Assembly (NCBI RefSeq): GCF_009650995.1
Contig: NZ_WHVV01000001.1
Coordinates: forward strand, 62,001 to 126,000
Length of the DNA: 64,000 nt
Source of the DNA: Sporosarcina cascadiensis
Lineage (GTDB): Bacteria > Bacillota > Bacilli > Bacillales_A > Planococcaceae
Reading direction: 5' to 3'
A model generated the notes under the pieces. It saw nothing but the letters and a program-made list of their open reading frames with translations, was not told the DNA's origin and ran no database searches. The position numbers and the translations under genes are program-made. Positions 43,822-53,200 of this stretch are shown piece after piece (within the stretch, counting starts at the first letter, position 1; the number at the start of each line of letters is the position of its first letter).

Positions 43822-44946
43822 TCAATGCTCATCGTCGATTATCTGGGAGAGCGTGTAACTTTCTAAGTCCCATCCCGTATCCTCTCCAAGTACTAATTGT
43901 GCTAATATTTTTCCGGCCAGAGGACCGACTGTTAAACCTGAAGATCCTAATCCGTTTGCCGCGAAAATGTTTCCAAAGTCCGGCAGTGCGCCGATGACCG
44001 GCATGAAGTTTGGTGTATGCGGTCGTATGCCTACCCGGACTTCCTTAATTTCGGAATTACATAAACCGGGGACCATCGGGATTACCTGATTCAATATTTC
44101 CAGCATGCCGCCGGCTGTCGGCTGAATATCGAAATTATGCGTTTCCTCATGTGTTGCCCCTGCAACAAATCTGCCATTTTGAAATGGCACCACATATTGT
44201 GTTGCCGGCGGCATGATGACAGGCCATTTCTCTGTTTCTGCTTCATCTGCCTGCAAATGAAGGATTTGCGCTTTCTGTCCTGAAATTTGAAGTTTTTTTC
44301 CCAGAGGCTCTGTAAATTCATTCGCCCAGGCGCCTGCTGCTACAATGAATTTATCCCCTTCAATTAACTCGCCGTCTACTATAACTCCTGCAACCCGCCC
44401 ATTCTGTACGAAGGGGTGTGCAGACCCCTTGACTAGCTTAACACCTTGCCGTACCGCTGCACTTTCGAGCGCATTCCGCAATGCCTCGCCGTCCACTTTT
44501 GCGGCGCCTGAAATCCAGACAGCCTGATAACTTTCTGACAGTAATGGAAAACGGGCTTTCATTTGCTCTGCGCTGAGCAATTCAACCTCACCGATCTCCG
44601 GAGCAGTTTTTTTCCGTTCCTCTACTAGTGAAAACTTTTTCTTAAGTTTTTCAATATCTGTATGTATTGCCAATGCCCCTGCTTGAATGTAACCTGTATC
44701 CTTCTCTCCTGCTTCTTCTAATGAACGGATCAATTCTGGGTAATAGGCAGCTCCCGCAGAAGCGAGCGCGTACCATGCTTTATTACGTCTCTGAGAAGCC
44801 CAAGGACAAATGATGCCAGCAGCGGCTTTCGTTGCCTGTCCGGCCTCTTCTCTGTCGATGACAACCACTTCAGCATCTCGCCCAGCAAGATGATAGGCAG
44901 CAGAAATTCCGACAATTCCTGCACCGATTATGATAACTTTTTTCAC
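43822..44946 (-). CDS. FAD-dependent amino acid oxidase/dehydrogenase (DAO family)
   Basis: The 374-residue flavoprotein starts with an FAD-binding Rossmann motif GAGIVGISAAYHLAG and includes the GQATKAAAGIICPW segment and a C-terminal GLGSSGLTVGP loop that contacts FAD. It belongs to the DAO superfamily with glycine oxidase, sarcosine oxidase and D-amino acid dehydrogenase. The exact substrate cannot be decided. It is probably cotranscribed with psuG downstream. No thiamine genes are nearby, so a ThiO role is not supported. Confidence 0.82.
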   Translation of the reverse strand: MKKVIIIGAGIVGISAAYHLAGRDAEVVVIDREEAGQATKAAAGIICPWASQRRNKAWYALASAGAAYYPELIRSLEEAGEKDTGYIQAGALAIHTDIEKLKKKFSLVEERKKTAPEIGEVELLSAEQMKARFPLLSESYQAVWISGAAKVDGEALRNALESAAVRQGVKLVKGSAHPFVQNGRVAGVIVDGELIEGDKFIVAAGAWANEFTEPLGKKLQISGQKAQILHLQADEAETEKWPVIMPPATQYVVPFQNGRFVAGATHEETHNFDIQPTAGGMLEILNQVIPMVPGLCNSEIKEVRVGIRPHTPNFMPVIGALPDFGNIFAANGLGSSGLTVGPLAGKILAQLVLGEDTGWDLESYTLSQIIDDEH

Positions 44947-45017
44947 TTATTTCCACTCCTTTTTGTATAAGTTTCGAAATCGACAAATTTTTCACTTTAT
45001 TTTTTTTAAAAAAGCAG

Positions 45018-45055
45018 TATAATAAGTCTATTCGAAATTATATTTTCGGAATATT
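45018..45055 (+). promoter_or_regulatory. ilvE promoter -10 and probable CodY box
   Basis: A perfect TATAAT lies at 45018-45023 with no clear -35 hexamer. TATTTTCGGAATATT at 45041-45055 matches the CodY operator AATTTTCWGAAAATT at 12 of 15 positions. Binding just after the start point would block transcription when branched-chain amino acids and GTP are high. B. subtilis ybgE is CodY-controlled, which supports the reading. Confidence 0.6.
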
Positions 45056-45074
45056 CTACATCTGAGGAGAACTG

Positions 45075-46175
45075 ATGATTATGACGAGATTACCTATACA
45101 AATACAGCTTACGCAAAGTAAAAAAGAAAAGCCTGATCCATCCACTCTGGTTTTCGGTAAAACATTCACGGATCATATGCTTGTCATTGACTACGAAGAA
45201 GGCAAAGGCTGGCACAGTCACCGCGTCATTCCCTACGCTCCTTTAACTCTCGATCCGGCTGCTATTGTCCTGCATTACGGTCAAACCGTATTTGAAGGAA
45301 TGAAAGCCTATAAATCGGAAGATGGAACAATTCGTTTATTCCGTCCGGAAGAAAACATGAAACGTCTAAATTACTCACTCGACCGTCTATGCATGCCGAG
45401 AATCGATGAAGAGAACGCCATGTACGCACTCAATCAACTTCTTCAGATTGATAAAGAATGGATTCCTACTCTTGATGGGACTTCATTATATATTCGGCCA
45501 TTTGTAATTGCAACGGAAGCTTTCCTCGGCGTAGCGCCTGCTAAAAAGTATCAGTTTTATATGATCCTGTCGCCGGTCGGCTCTTATTATAAAGAAGGAA
45601 TTCATCCGGTAAAGATTTTAGTCGAAAATGAATTTGTCCGTGCAGCAAAGGGCGGAACAGGCAGTGCGAAGACCGCCGGCAACTACGCCTCCGCTTTAAA
45701 GGCTCAGCAGGTGGCCGATCAGCAGGGCTATTCACAAGTGCTGTGGCTGGACGGTGTGGAACGTAAATATGTAGAAGAAGTCGGTAGTATGAATATCTTC
45801 TTCAAAATAAACGGGGAAGTCGTAACACCAGCAATTAACGGCAGTATTTTAGAAGGTATCACCAGAAAATCCATCCTTCAAATGCTTCGGCATTGGGATA
45901 TCCCTGTAGCTGAGCGTCAAATTTCGATGGATGAAATTCGTACTGCCTATGAAACCGGCGAACTGGAAGAAGTATTCGGCACCGGTACAGCCGCAGTCAT
46001 CTCTCCAGTCGGCGAACTCAACTGGGACGGCTATAAAATGGTAATTGGAAATGGTGAAACCGGCGAACTTTCCAAAAAGCTTTATGATACGCTGACTCAT
46101 ATCCAGACCGGCAAAGAAGAGGATCCGTTTAATTGGGTATACGAAATTAAAAAGACACTTGCTCAGCTTGCATAA
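45075..46175 (+). CDS. ilvE: Branched-chain amino acid aminotransferase
   Basis: The 366-residue fold-IV PLP enzyme interconverts Leu, Ile and Val with their 2-keto acids. It matches the longer Bacillus BCAT type (YbgE/YwaA): YGQTVFEGMKAY, the PLP Lys in GGTGSAKTAGNYA, EVGSMNIFF, and FGTGTAAVISPVG. GAGGAG lies five bases before the first ATG; a second ATG two codons later is less well spaced. It has its own promoter and CodY-like box and converges on the ABC operon downstream. Confidence 0.95.
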   Translation: MIMTRLPIQIQLTQSKKEKPDPSTLVFGKTFTDHMLVIDYEEGKGWHSHRVIPYAPLTLDPAAIVLHYGQTVFEGMKAYKSEDGTIRLFRPEENMKRLNYSLDRLCMPRIDEENAMYALNQLLQIDKEWIPTLDGTSLYIRPFVIATEAFLGVAPAKKYQFYMILSPVGSYYKEGIHPVKILVENEFVRAAKGGTGSAKTAGNYASALKAQQVADQQGYSQVLWLDGVERKYVEEVGSMNIFFKINGEVVTPAINGSILEGITRKSILQMLRHWDIPVAERQISMDEIRTAYETGELEEVFGTGTAAVISPVGELNWDGYKMVIGNGETGELSKKLYDTLTHIQTGKEEDPFNWVYEIKKTLAQLA

Positions 46176-46197
46176 TGTCTATTCACCTGTAAATAGT

Positions 46198-46239
46198 AAA
46201 GCGGCTCCTGATCCATTTCGGAACAGGGGCCGCTTTTTT
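46198..46239. terminator. Bidirectional terminator between ilvE and ABC operon
   Basis: AGCGGC-CCTG and CAGG-GCCGCT pair with one mismatch around a 13-base loop, followed by TTTTTT on the + strand. T residues on the other strand allow it to serve the convergent ABC genes as well. Confidence 0.85.
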
Positions 46240-47037
46240 CTATACAGAGAGCAATGCCGCATCGCTGGTCAGCTGCTCACCGCGAATTCGCTGGAACTCA
46301 TCCATCAGTTTTGCAATCGTTAAGTGCTGCTTTTCTTTTTCTTCAACTTCCAGGATGATCTGTCCCTTGTCCATCATAATCAGACGGTTTCCAAGGTCCA
46401 GGGCCTGCTGCATATTATGTGTCACCATCAGCGTCGTCAGTTGATCCTGCTCGACTAAACGCTTCGTCAGATCCGTAATGAGCTCTGCCCTTGAGGGATC
46501 AAGAGCAGCGGTGTGCTCATCCAGCAATAAAATTGACGGCTGTGTAAATGTCGCCATCAGCAGAGACAATGCCTGACGTTCACCGCCTGACAGCAATCCC
46601 ACTTTCGCTGTCATTCGATCTTCCAAATTCAAATGGAGAGTTTCGAGAGACGTACGGAATAGATCTTTGCGTTTCTTATCGACCCCGCGATGAAGCGAAC
46701 GCCGCTTATTGCGTGAGTATGCCATCGCCAGATTCTCTTCGATCGTCATAGTCGGCGCGGTACCTGCCATTGGATCCTGGAAAACCCGCCCGATCATCTT
46801 GGAGCGCTTAAATTCAGCTAATCTGGTTACTTCTTTTCCATCAATTAAAATACTGCCGAAATCAGGCGTCAACGCTCCGGAAATCATATTCATCATCGTG
46901 GATTTTCCGGCTCCGTTACTGCCGATGACCGTTACAAAATCACCCGGCTTCAAATGAAGATTGATCTGATCCAGCGCGACTTTTTCGTCAGGGGTCGCCT
47001 CATTAAAAATCTTATTGATTTGGTCGAGTTTCAACAA
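46240..47037 (-). CDS. ABC transporter ATP-binding protein (TrpXYZ-type system)
   Basis: The 265-residue ATPase shows Walker A GSNGAGKST (39-47), signature LSGGERQAL, and Walker B LLLDEHTAALDP. It overlaps the permease gene by 26 bases and is the last gene of a three-gene importer operon. Together with the PF04392-type binding protein it fits the system sometimes called TrpXYZ, implicated in aromatic amino acid uptake in some Firmicutes. The true substrate here is not shown. Confidence 0.9.
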   Translation of the reverse strand: MLKLDQINKIFNEATPDEKVALDQINLHLKPGDFVTVIGSNGAGKSTMMNMISGALTPDFGSILIDGKEVTRLAEFKRSKMIGRVFQDPMAGTAPTMTIEENLAMAYSRNKRRSLHRGVDKKRKDLFRTSLETLHLNLEDRMTAKVGLLSGGERQALSLLMATFTQPSILLLDEHTAALDPSRAELITDLTKRLVEQDQLTTLMVTHNMQQALDLGNRLIMMDKGQIILEVEEKEKQHLTIAKLMDEFQRIRGEQLTSDAALLSV

Positions 47038-48055
47038 TGCTGTGACCCCCTTGTATTGCTTTCATTTCCATTCGTTCTGCCTGCCGTTTTGCTTTGCGGG
47101 CTTTTTCCCGTCTTTTTTCAAGAATTTGAGGAATAATCAGCGCCGCAATAACAATTACAGCTGTGATTAATTTCATATCACCGGAATCCAAAATCTTCAC
47201 ACGCAATGAAAGCCCTAGGACGATACGATAAATGACCGCTCCGACAACTACCGCCAATGTCGTGCGGAAAATCGTCTTCGTTCCGAAAATAGCTTCACCG
47301 ATAATAACAGATGCCAGACCGATGATAATCATTCCGATTCCCATTCCGTTATCGGCAAACTTTCCATACTGTGCAATCAGAGATCCTGCGAACGCAACCA
47401 GTGCATTCGAGATTCCCAGACCTAAAATAACAAGCGTGTCAGTATTTGCAGAAAAACTGCGGATCATCTTTTTATTGTCGCCTGTTGCACGGATTGCCAG
47501 ACCGACTTCTGTCTGCAAAAACCAATCTGCAATGACCTTAATCAGAATCACGACGACGATCATTAAGAACAATGTACCCCATGTAGAAGGTAAATGTTCG
47601 AGACCCAGTCCCGACAGGAAACCATTGATGGCTCCGTCAATACCCAGGTTACTCCAAAAACCCTGGAACTTGCTGAAGATTGTTTCCGAATTTAAAAGCG
47701 GAATATTCGGACGGCCGACTGAGTTTTCAGTCGTCAATCCCATTATCCGAAGGTTTATCGAGTAGAGGGCTATCATCATGAGGATTCCGGATAAAAGTGG
47801 GTTGATTTTTCCTTTTGTATGTAACAAACCTGTGATACATCCAGCAAAAAACCCGACCACGATAGCAGTCAGTGTCGCAACAAGGGGATGATAATCAAAT
47901 ACGATCATCGTAGCCGCTACAGCAGCACCCGTTACAAAGCTTCCGTCTACCGTTAAATCTGGAAAATCAAGCACCCGGAATGTAAGATACACTCCGAGCG
48001 CCATGATCGCATAGATGATACCCTGCTCAACTGAGCCAAATACAGCTGAAAACAT
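47012..48055 (-). CDS. ABC transporter permease (TrpXYZ-type system)
   Basis: A 347-residue branched-chain-type permease with about eight to nine helices, including the VYLTFRVLDFPDLTVDGSF segment typical of permeases that pair with PF04392 binding proteins. The C-terminal 30 residues are basic and cytoplasmic. It is followed, with overlap, by the ATPase and preceded 18 bases away by the binding-protein gene. Confidence 0.9.
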   Translation of the reverse strand: MFSAVFGSVEQGIIYAIMALGVYLTFRVLDFPDLTVDGSFVTGAAVAATMIVFDYHPLVATLTAIVVGFFAGCITGLLHTKGKINPLLSGILMMIALYSINLRIMGLTTENSVGRPNIPLLNSETIFSKFQGFWSNLGIDGAINGFLSGLGLEHLPSTWGTLFLMIVVVILIKVIADWFLQTEVGLAIRATGDNKKMIRSFSANTDTLVILGLGISNALVAFAGSLIAQYGKFADNGMGIGMIIIGLASVIIGEAIFGTKTIFRTTLAVVVGAVIYRIVLGLSLRVKILDSGDMKLITAVIVIAALIIPQILEKRREKARKAKRQAERMEMKAIQGGHSIVETRPNQ

Positions 48056-48073
48056 GCAAGATCATCTCCTAAA

Positions 48074-49084
48074 TTATTCTGTCGTTTCTGCATTCCAGTC
48101 TTTCTGAATTTCCAGACCAATCATTTCTGCAGTTTTTTCATTTAACACTAACTTTAAGTTTTGAGGAACTTGTACTGGGAGTGAATCAGGAGTCGCTTCC
48201 CCTTTAAGGATCTTCGCAGCCATTTCCCCAGCTTCGTAGCCGATGTCATAGTATTCAAAACCATAAGCACCCAGTCCGCCGCGTTCAACTGAATCGAACT
48301 CGCCGACCATCATTGGAAGTTTGTTATCATTCGCTACAGAAACTACAGATTCAAGAGCTGATACTACCGTATTGTCTGTAATGATATAAAGTGAATCTAC
48401 TGAACCAATCAATGACTCAGCTGCTTGTTTTACATCAGCAGAAGTTGCAACTGATGCTTCCACTACTTCCATATCCATATCTTTTAAAATTTCTTTTACT
48501 TGGTCTACCTGCAGGCGAGAGTTTTGCTCTCCAGAGTTGAAGATCATGCCTACTTTTTTCGCACTAAGCTCTTCTTTCAAAAACTTCATAGTATTCGAAA
48601 TCGCTTCCGGATGGTTATCGATAGTTCCCGTTACGTTGCCGCCCGGCTCTTCATTGGAAGCAACCAATTCTGCAGCTACTGCATCTGTTACAGAAGTAAA
48701 AATAATAGGAATATCCTGTGTCGCACTTGCTGCTGCCTGTGCACTTGGCGTAGAGTTAGCAAAAATCAAATCCACACCAGCTCCAGCCAGGTTGTTTGCA
48801 ATTGTAGAGTTCGAGCTTTGATCATTCTGCGCGTTCTGCTTATCATACTCTACATCCAATCCTGCATCTTCAATTGCTTTTTGGAAACCTTCAAACGCAG
48901 AATCCAAAGATGGATGTTCGACAATTTGTGTAACACCAATCGTGTATTTTTTTCCTTCGCTTTCTTTATCATCATTTTTATCGTCTGACGATGAACCTGA
49001 TGACTCCTTATTCCCTCCGCATGCAGCCAATACAAGCACGATACTGAATAGTGCAGCTGCGTAAGTCATCCAACGCTTCTTCAT
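48074..49084 (-). CDS. ABC transporter substrate-binding lipoprotein (PF04392 family)
   Basis: The 336-residue protein has a lipoprotein signal ending LAAC (Cys22), a Ser/Asp-rich linker (about 25-45) and a two-lobed periplasmic-binding fold (GVTQIVEHPSLD ... NSGEQNSRLQ ... YIITDNTV). The family binds small organic solutes, in TrpX probably tryptophan or a related compound. It heads the importer operon. No T-box or other tryptophan-sensing leader is visible in its 255-base upstream spacer. Confidence 0.9.
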   Translation of the reverse strand: MKKRWMTYAAALFSIVLVLAACGGNKESSGSSSDDKNDDKESEGKKYTIGVTQIVEHPSLDSAFEGFQKAIEDAGLDVEYDKQNAQNDQSSNSTIANNLAGAGVDLIFANSTPSAQAAASATQDIPIIFTSVTDAVAAELVASNEEPGGNVTGTIDNHPEAISNTMKFLKEELSAKKVGMIFNSGEQNSRLQVDQVKEILKDMDMEVVEASVATSADVKQAAESLIGSVDSLYIITDNTVVSALESVVSVANDNKLPMMVGEFDSVERGGLGAYGFEYYDIGYEAGEMAAKILKGEATPDSLPVQVPQNLKLVLNEKTAEMIGLEIQKDWNAETTE

Positions 49085-49154
49085 TCAAAATCCCCCTATA
49101 CTTTTCTCTCTACTGCCCTGTCGTTTTATTCAGAAAAGGCAATAATTATACGTT

Positions 49155-49183
49155 ATCGTACACTCTAGTTACCTATACGTCAA
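49155..49183 (-). promoter_or_regulatory. SigA promoter for the PF04392 ABC operon
   Basis: TTGACG (49178-49183) and TACGAT (49155-49160) on the minus strand with a 17-base spacer. An AT-rich CodY-like stretch (about 49194-49208) lies upstream but matches poorly. Confidence 0.6.
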
Positions 49184-49292
49184 TGCATTATTCAATATTT
49201 TAAGTAAATTCTCATAAGTCAAGAGACATTTTACGAACAATTATTTATAAATTCCGATAATTAGGCATGCAAATGTCTTTTCAAAAGAAATC

Positions 49293-49321
49293 AGCCAAGC
49301 GCATACTTTCTGTGCTTGGCT
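49293..49321 (-). terminator. Intrinsic terminator after the polar amino acid ABC operon
   Basis: AGCCAAGC-CA and TG-GCTTGGCT form an 11-pair stem around a seven-base loop, with a moderately T-rich tail on the minus strand. It lies 19 bases after the last gene of the operon. Confidence 0.7.
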
Positions 49322-49339
49322 TTCGTTCCTCTTTATTTC

Positions 49340-50083
49340 CTATAATTCGTAGTTCAAAAATTGCTTTGTGCGCTGCTTCTTCGGTGTCTGAAAAATGTCA
49401 CGAGGCGTCCCTTCTTCTACAATCTTTCCTTCATCCATAAAGATTACTCGGTTCGCAACGCTGCTCGCAAACTCCATTTCGTGCGTGACGACAATCATCG
49501 TCATATGCTCTTCAGCAAGTTTTTTCATGACAGACAGTACTTCTTTAGTCAGCTGTGGATCCAGAGCCGACGTCGGCTCGTCAAATAATAAAATATCAGG
49601 ATTCATCATTAGTGCCCTGGCTATTGCCACGCGCTGTTTTTGACCGCCTGAAAGCCTCGACGGCAGTTCGTCACGTTTATCTGCAAGCCCTACTTTTTCC
49701 AGTAGTTCAATACTCCTGTCACTGTAAGCTTTCGCCTGCTCTTTTTTCACCAGTTTCGGCGCCAATTCCAAATTCTGCTTCACTGTCAGATGAGGGAATA
49801 GATTGAATTGCTGAAACACCATCCCCATCCTCGCAATGATTTTTTTGCTGTCCGCAGGCTTTGCATAGACACCGTCACTTACCAGATTATCACCGTCAAC
49901 AGTAATACTTCCGCCGTTAACTTCTTCCAGCTGAATCAAGCTTCGCAGCATCGTGCTCTTGCCTGATCCCGACGGACCGATGATTGCCAGCACATCATTT
50001 TTTTCTACTGCAAAAGTTAAGCCCTTCAATACTTCTAACGGGCCGAATGACTTCTGTAAGTTGTTTACTTCAATGAAAGACAT
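49340..50083 (-). CDS. Polar amino acid ABC transporter ATP-binding protein
   Basis: The 247-residue ATPase carries Walker [10 protein letters not shown] (36-44), Q-loop [11 protein letters not shown], signature [15 protein letters not shown] and Walker [14 protein letters not shown], all typical of the GlnQ/TcyC group. It is the third gene of a binding protein-permease-ATPase operon. Ligands in this group include glutamine, arginine, cystine and others; the sequence does not settle which. Confidence 0.92.
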   Translation of the reverse strand: MSFIEVNNLQKSFGPLEVLKGLTFAVEKNDVLAIIGPSGSGKSTMLRSLIQLEEVNGGSITVDGDNLVSDGVYAKPADSKKIIARMGMVFQQFNLFPHLTVKQNLELAPKLVKKEQAKAYSDRSIELLEKVGLADKRDELPSRLSGGQKQRVAIARALMMNPDILLFDEPTSALDPQLTKEVLSVMKKLAEEHMTMIVVTHEMEFASSVANRVIFMDEGKIVEEGTPRDIFQTPKKQRTKQFLNYEL

Positions 50084-50096
50084 ACCTTTTCTCTCC

Positions 50097-50756
50097 TCAA
50101 TCGTATTGCAGCTTTCTCTCCAAATATTTAAATATAATTGTCAATCCAAAGGCAATCAGCAGATAAATACCGGCCGCGATAAAAAATGGAATGATCGTGA
50201 AATCCCGATTGACCACTGTCTGTGCATAATGCAGTAATTCAGGCACCGCGACTGCATACAGCAATGCTGTGTCCTTGACTAACGACACCGATTCATTTGC
50301 GACAGGCGGCAGCGTCACACGGAACATCTGGGGCAGAACGACCCGGACGGTTGTCTGCCATTTTGACAGCCCCAGTACTTGCGAAGCTTCATATTGTCCT
50401 TTATCAATCGAGATCAGCCCGCCGCGGAAAATTTCAGCGAAGTAGGCTGCATAATTTAGGATAAATGCCAGTGTTGCAGCAACAAATCGGTCCAAAACCA
50501 GGAACTCTCCAATTACCGGCAGAAGTGGCAAACCAAAAACAAAGAACAATAGCTGCAATAACAAGGGAGTCCCACGCATGATATATATATAGGTCTGCGC
50601 CAAATACGAGATTGGTTTAATACTACTTCTTACGGCAAGTGTCAGCATAAAACCGATTGGTACTGACAGCACAATTGCGAGTACAAACAGCAATACAGTC
50701 GCTTTGGCACCTTGCAGCATCGGGATCAGCATAGACATAAAATATTCTAACGTCAT
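50097..50756 (-). CDS. Polar amino acid ABC transporter permease
   Basis: The 219-residue protein has about five membrane helices and the EAA-type coupling loop [41 protein letters not shown] is a family signature of the HisM/GlnP class. It probably works as a homodimer. It is 13 bases before the ATPase gene and 87 bases after the binding-protein gene. Confidence 0.92.
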   Translation of the reverse strand: MTLEYFMSMLIPMLQGAKATVLLFVLAIVLSVPIGFMLTLAVRSSIKPISYLAQTYIYIMRGTPLLLQLLFFVFGLPLLPVIGEFLVLDRFVAATLAFILNYAAYFAEIFRGGLISIDKGQYEASQVLGLSKWQTTVRVVLPQMFRVTLPPVANESVSLVKDTALLYAVAVPELLHYAQTVVNRDFTIIPFFIAAGIYLLIAFGLTIIFKYLERKLQYD

Positions 50757-50843
50757 TTTTTATTCCTCCAAAAAGCATAGCAAATTTCTTAATCTCACGA
50801 AAGTACAGCTGCAGAAATCGATTCTGCAGCTGCTGTAATCCTC

Positions 50844-51656
50844 TTAACGAAGCACCTTATCTTCACCGAACCATTCTGTTGAAATTTCAGCTGCCGTTCC
50901 ATCTTCATTCATTTTATCAAGGGCTTTCTGAAGGTTTTCCAGCAATTCTTCATTACCTTTCTTCACACCGATGCCGTATTCCTCAACAGCTAATGAACCG
51001 TCAAGCTTTTTGAAGACACCTTCTTCTGTGGTCATATAATAATCAATGACTACTTCGTCAATGACAACCGCATCCAGACGGCCTGTTTTCAAGTCTGTCA
51101 ATGCCAGAACGTTATCCGCAAATTCCGTCACTTTTTTAACTTTTTCATGTATCGGATCACTTTCAAGCGCCGGGCCGGCTGAAGACAGTGCCTGCAAGCC
51201 AACTTCTTTGCCATCTAAGTCTTCTACTTTTTCTATGTCTGAATCTGCTAATGTCACGACTACTTGATTATTATCCAAATAAGGTTTTGTAAACAGCACT
51301 TTTTCCTTACGCTCATCCGTAATCGTATACCCATTCCAAATTAAATCAATTCGGCCGCTGCTCAATTCAGTTTCTTTCGTTTTCCAATCAATCGGCTGGA
51401 ATTTTGCTGTAGCCCCCATATGCTCGACAGCCGCTTTAGCCATATCAATATCAAAACCTACCAGTTCATTTTTATCGTCTCTAAAGCCCATCGGTGCAAA
51501 CTTATCATCGACTCCGATGACAATTTCCTGACTTTTTTGGTCTGTTTCTTTGTCTGTTTCAGAGCCTGTACTGTTCTTGTCAGAAGAATCTGCCCCGCAT
51601 CCCGCGATAAGTAATAACACTGCTGTAAACCAAAACGTGAAAATGGTCTTTTTCAT
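50844..51656 (-). CDS. Polar amino acid-binding lipoprotein
   Basis: The 270-residue protein has a lipoprotein signal ending LIAGC (Cys20), an acidic linker, and a solute-binding domain with VGVDDKFAPMGF-like start (IGVDDKFAPMGFRD), FDIDMAKAA, SSGRIDLIWNGYTIT and the DLKTGRLDAVVID hinge. It captures a polar amino acid outside the cell for the permease and ATPase that follow. No specific ligand can be assigned. GGGGG lies before the ATG. Confidence 0.92.
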   Translation of the reverse strand: MKKTIFTFWFTAVLLLIAGCGADSSDKNSTGSETDKETDQKSQEIVIGVDDKFAPMGFRDDKNELVGFDIDMAKAAVEHMGATAKFQPIDWKTKETELSSGRIDLIWNGYTITDERKEKVLFTKPYLDNNQVVVTLADSDIEKVEDLDGKEVGLQALSSAGPALESDPIHEKVKKVTEFADNVLALTDLKTGRLDAVVIDEVVIDYYMTTEEGVFKKLDGSLAVEEYGIGVKKGNEELLENLQKALDKMNEDGTAAEISTEWFGEDKVLR

Positions 51657-51703
51657 AAAATCCCCCTCTTCCTTTTAACGCTTTACCTTAGTAAAGAATT
51701 AAT

Positions 51704-51732
51704 ATACTATAAAAATACCATTAGATACTCAA
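51704..51732 (-). promoter_or_regulatory. SigA promoter for the polar amino acid ABC operon
   Basis: TTGAGT (51727-51732) and TAGTAT (51704-51709) with a 17-base spacer on the minus strand, about 48 bases before the binding-protein start. Confidence 0.55.
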
Positions 51733-51771
51733 AATGAAAAGCCCTAAACTACTGATTTCTTTTTGCCAAAT

Positions 51772-51802
51772 AAAAAAAGAATAGACAGCAGCCTATTCTT
51801 TC
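51772..51802 (-). terminator. Intrinsic terminator after spoVR
   Basis: AAAGAATAG and CTATTCTTT form a perfect nine-base stem around a short loop, followed on the minus strand by TTTTTATTTG. It lies just after the spoVR stop codon. Confidence 0.85.
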
Positions 51803-51806
51803 TCTT

Positions 51807-53186
51807 TTATTTAGTTCTGCGGAACACTTTGTGGCCGTCATAGGAAAATATAAGCGGCTTGTTTTCAAGCACTGTTTCAAGATGAACAATCCGGCCCCAC
51901 AGCTGATGAATGAATGGCAGCACATGCTCAAGATAAGGAAGATCGAGCTCTGTCTCTTCATATCGGTGCACCAGGTAAAGTTCCCCGTTACGCATATAAT
52001 CGCCGTCCTCTACGACAATATACGGAAATCCGCCATTGACACGCATATTAATCAGCTGGCTGCGAATTGATTCCGCTTCCTGATTGGACACCTTATACAT
52101 ATTATCCTGTTTCTGAAATACATATAAATCTTCTGATTTAATCAAATCATTTGATAGATAATTCCGAATAAAAGATGTGTCATTTTCAATTTCGCGTGCT
52201 TCAAAAATCTTTTCACGGCCTGTCATTGCCCGATCACCGAGTTCTGCCGCTTTCTTTGCCAGCAGATCCTGCTTTCTCTCGATATCTTCATACATTTTAA
52301 CGCCTAAGTAATATGGATTAATGGATGTTTTTGACGGTTGCAGCACATTCGCATTAAGCTTTGCAAACTCGATTGTTTCCGATGGAGACAAATCCATTTT
52401 GCGCAAGATTTTCTGATGCCAATAAGAAGCCCAGCCTTCATTCATGATTTTCGTCTCCAGCTGCGGCCAGAAATAGAGCATCTCTTCGCGAAGCATTGTC
52501 AGAATATCCGACTGCCACTCTTTCAGATTGCGGCTATTTTCCAGAATGAAAAGCAAAAGGTCCTTTTCTTGCTGGACCGGATGTTTTTTGTGCATTTCGA
52601 TCGATTGCTGTCCTGTTACTGTTCGCTGATCAAGTTTCCACAAATCATCATATTCAGACTTCCTCGGATGCTGTGTTTCAAAGGCATCTGCTGAGGGTTT
52701 GATATCCCGTACTATGCTCGGATCCACATGCTCCTGAACAGCGAGCACCGCATCCAGGAACTCTTCCACCTGCTGCTTACCGTAGCGAATTTCATAATCT
52801 GCTATGCGTTCTGCCGTTGCCGCCATACTTTCAACCATGTCTTTCCGCGTCTTGGAAAAATAAATATTATTTTTAAAGAAATCACAATGTGCCAGAACAT
52901 GCGCGATAATTAATTTATTTTGAATCAGGCTGTTTGTATTAAGCAAGAATGCATAGCAGGGATTGGAGTTGATGACAAGCTCGTAGATTTTGCTAAGCCC
53001 GATATCATATTGAAGTTTCATCTTATGAAACTGCTTGCCAAAACTCCAGTGCGTAAAGCGGGTAGGCATGCCATATGCACCAAACGTGTACAAAATATCC
53101 GCAGGGCAGATTTCATAGCGCATTGTATAAAAGTCAAGTCCGAATCCGTTTGCGATCTCTGTTATTTCATCAATTGCCTGTTCCAA
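51807..53186 (-). CDS. spoVR: SpoVR-family protein
   Basis: A protein of at least 459 residues, matching B. subtilis SpoVR (about 468), which is needed for normal spore cortex formation; its biochemical role is unknown. Conserved stretches are [27 protein letters not shown] (shown in part) and [13 protein letters not shown]. The obvious start is TTG at 53186, but GGAGGG is better spaced for an in-frame CTG at 53204 that overlaps the yhbH stop, adding six residues. It is the second gene after yhbH and has a terminator of its own. Confidence 0.92.
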   Translation of the reverse strand: MEQAIDEITEIANGFGLDFYTMRYEICPADILYTFGAYGMPTRFTHWSFGKQFHKMKLQYDIGLSKIYELVINSNPCYAFLLNTNSLIQNKLIIAHVLAHCDFFKNNIYFSKTRKDMVESMAATAERIADYEIRYGKQQVEEFLDAVLAVQEHVDPSIVRDIKPSADAFETQHPRKSEYDDLWKLDQRTVTGQQSIEMHKKHPVQQEKDLLLFILENSRNLKEWQSDILTMLREEMLYFWPQLETKIMNEGWASYWHQKILRKMDLSPSETIEFAKLNANVLQPSKTSINPYYLGVKMYEDIERKQDLLAKKAAELGDRAMTGREKIFEAREIENDTSFIRNYLSNDLIKSEDLYVFQKQDNMYKVSNQEAESIRSQLINMRVNGGFPYIVVEDGDYMRNGELYLVHRYEETELDLPYLEHVLPFIHQLWGRIVHLETVLENKPLIFSYDGHKVFRRTK

Positions 53187-53200
53187 TTCCCGGTATCCAG

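Noticed and set aside
49194..49208. Second CodY-like stretch upstream of the PF04392 ABC operon
   Set aside because: The match is no better than expected in AT-rich DNA and breaks the central TTC-GAA core.
49085..49339. Leader before the PF04392 ABC operon considered as a tryptophan T-box
   Set aside because: No T-box consensus, specifier loop or terminator/antiterminator pair was found.
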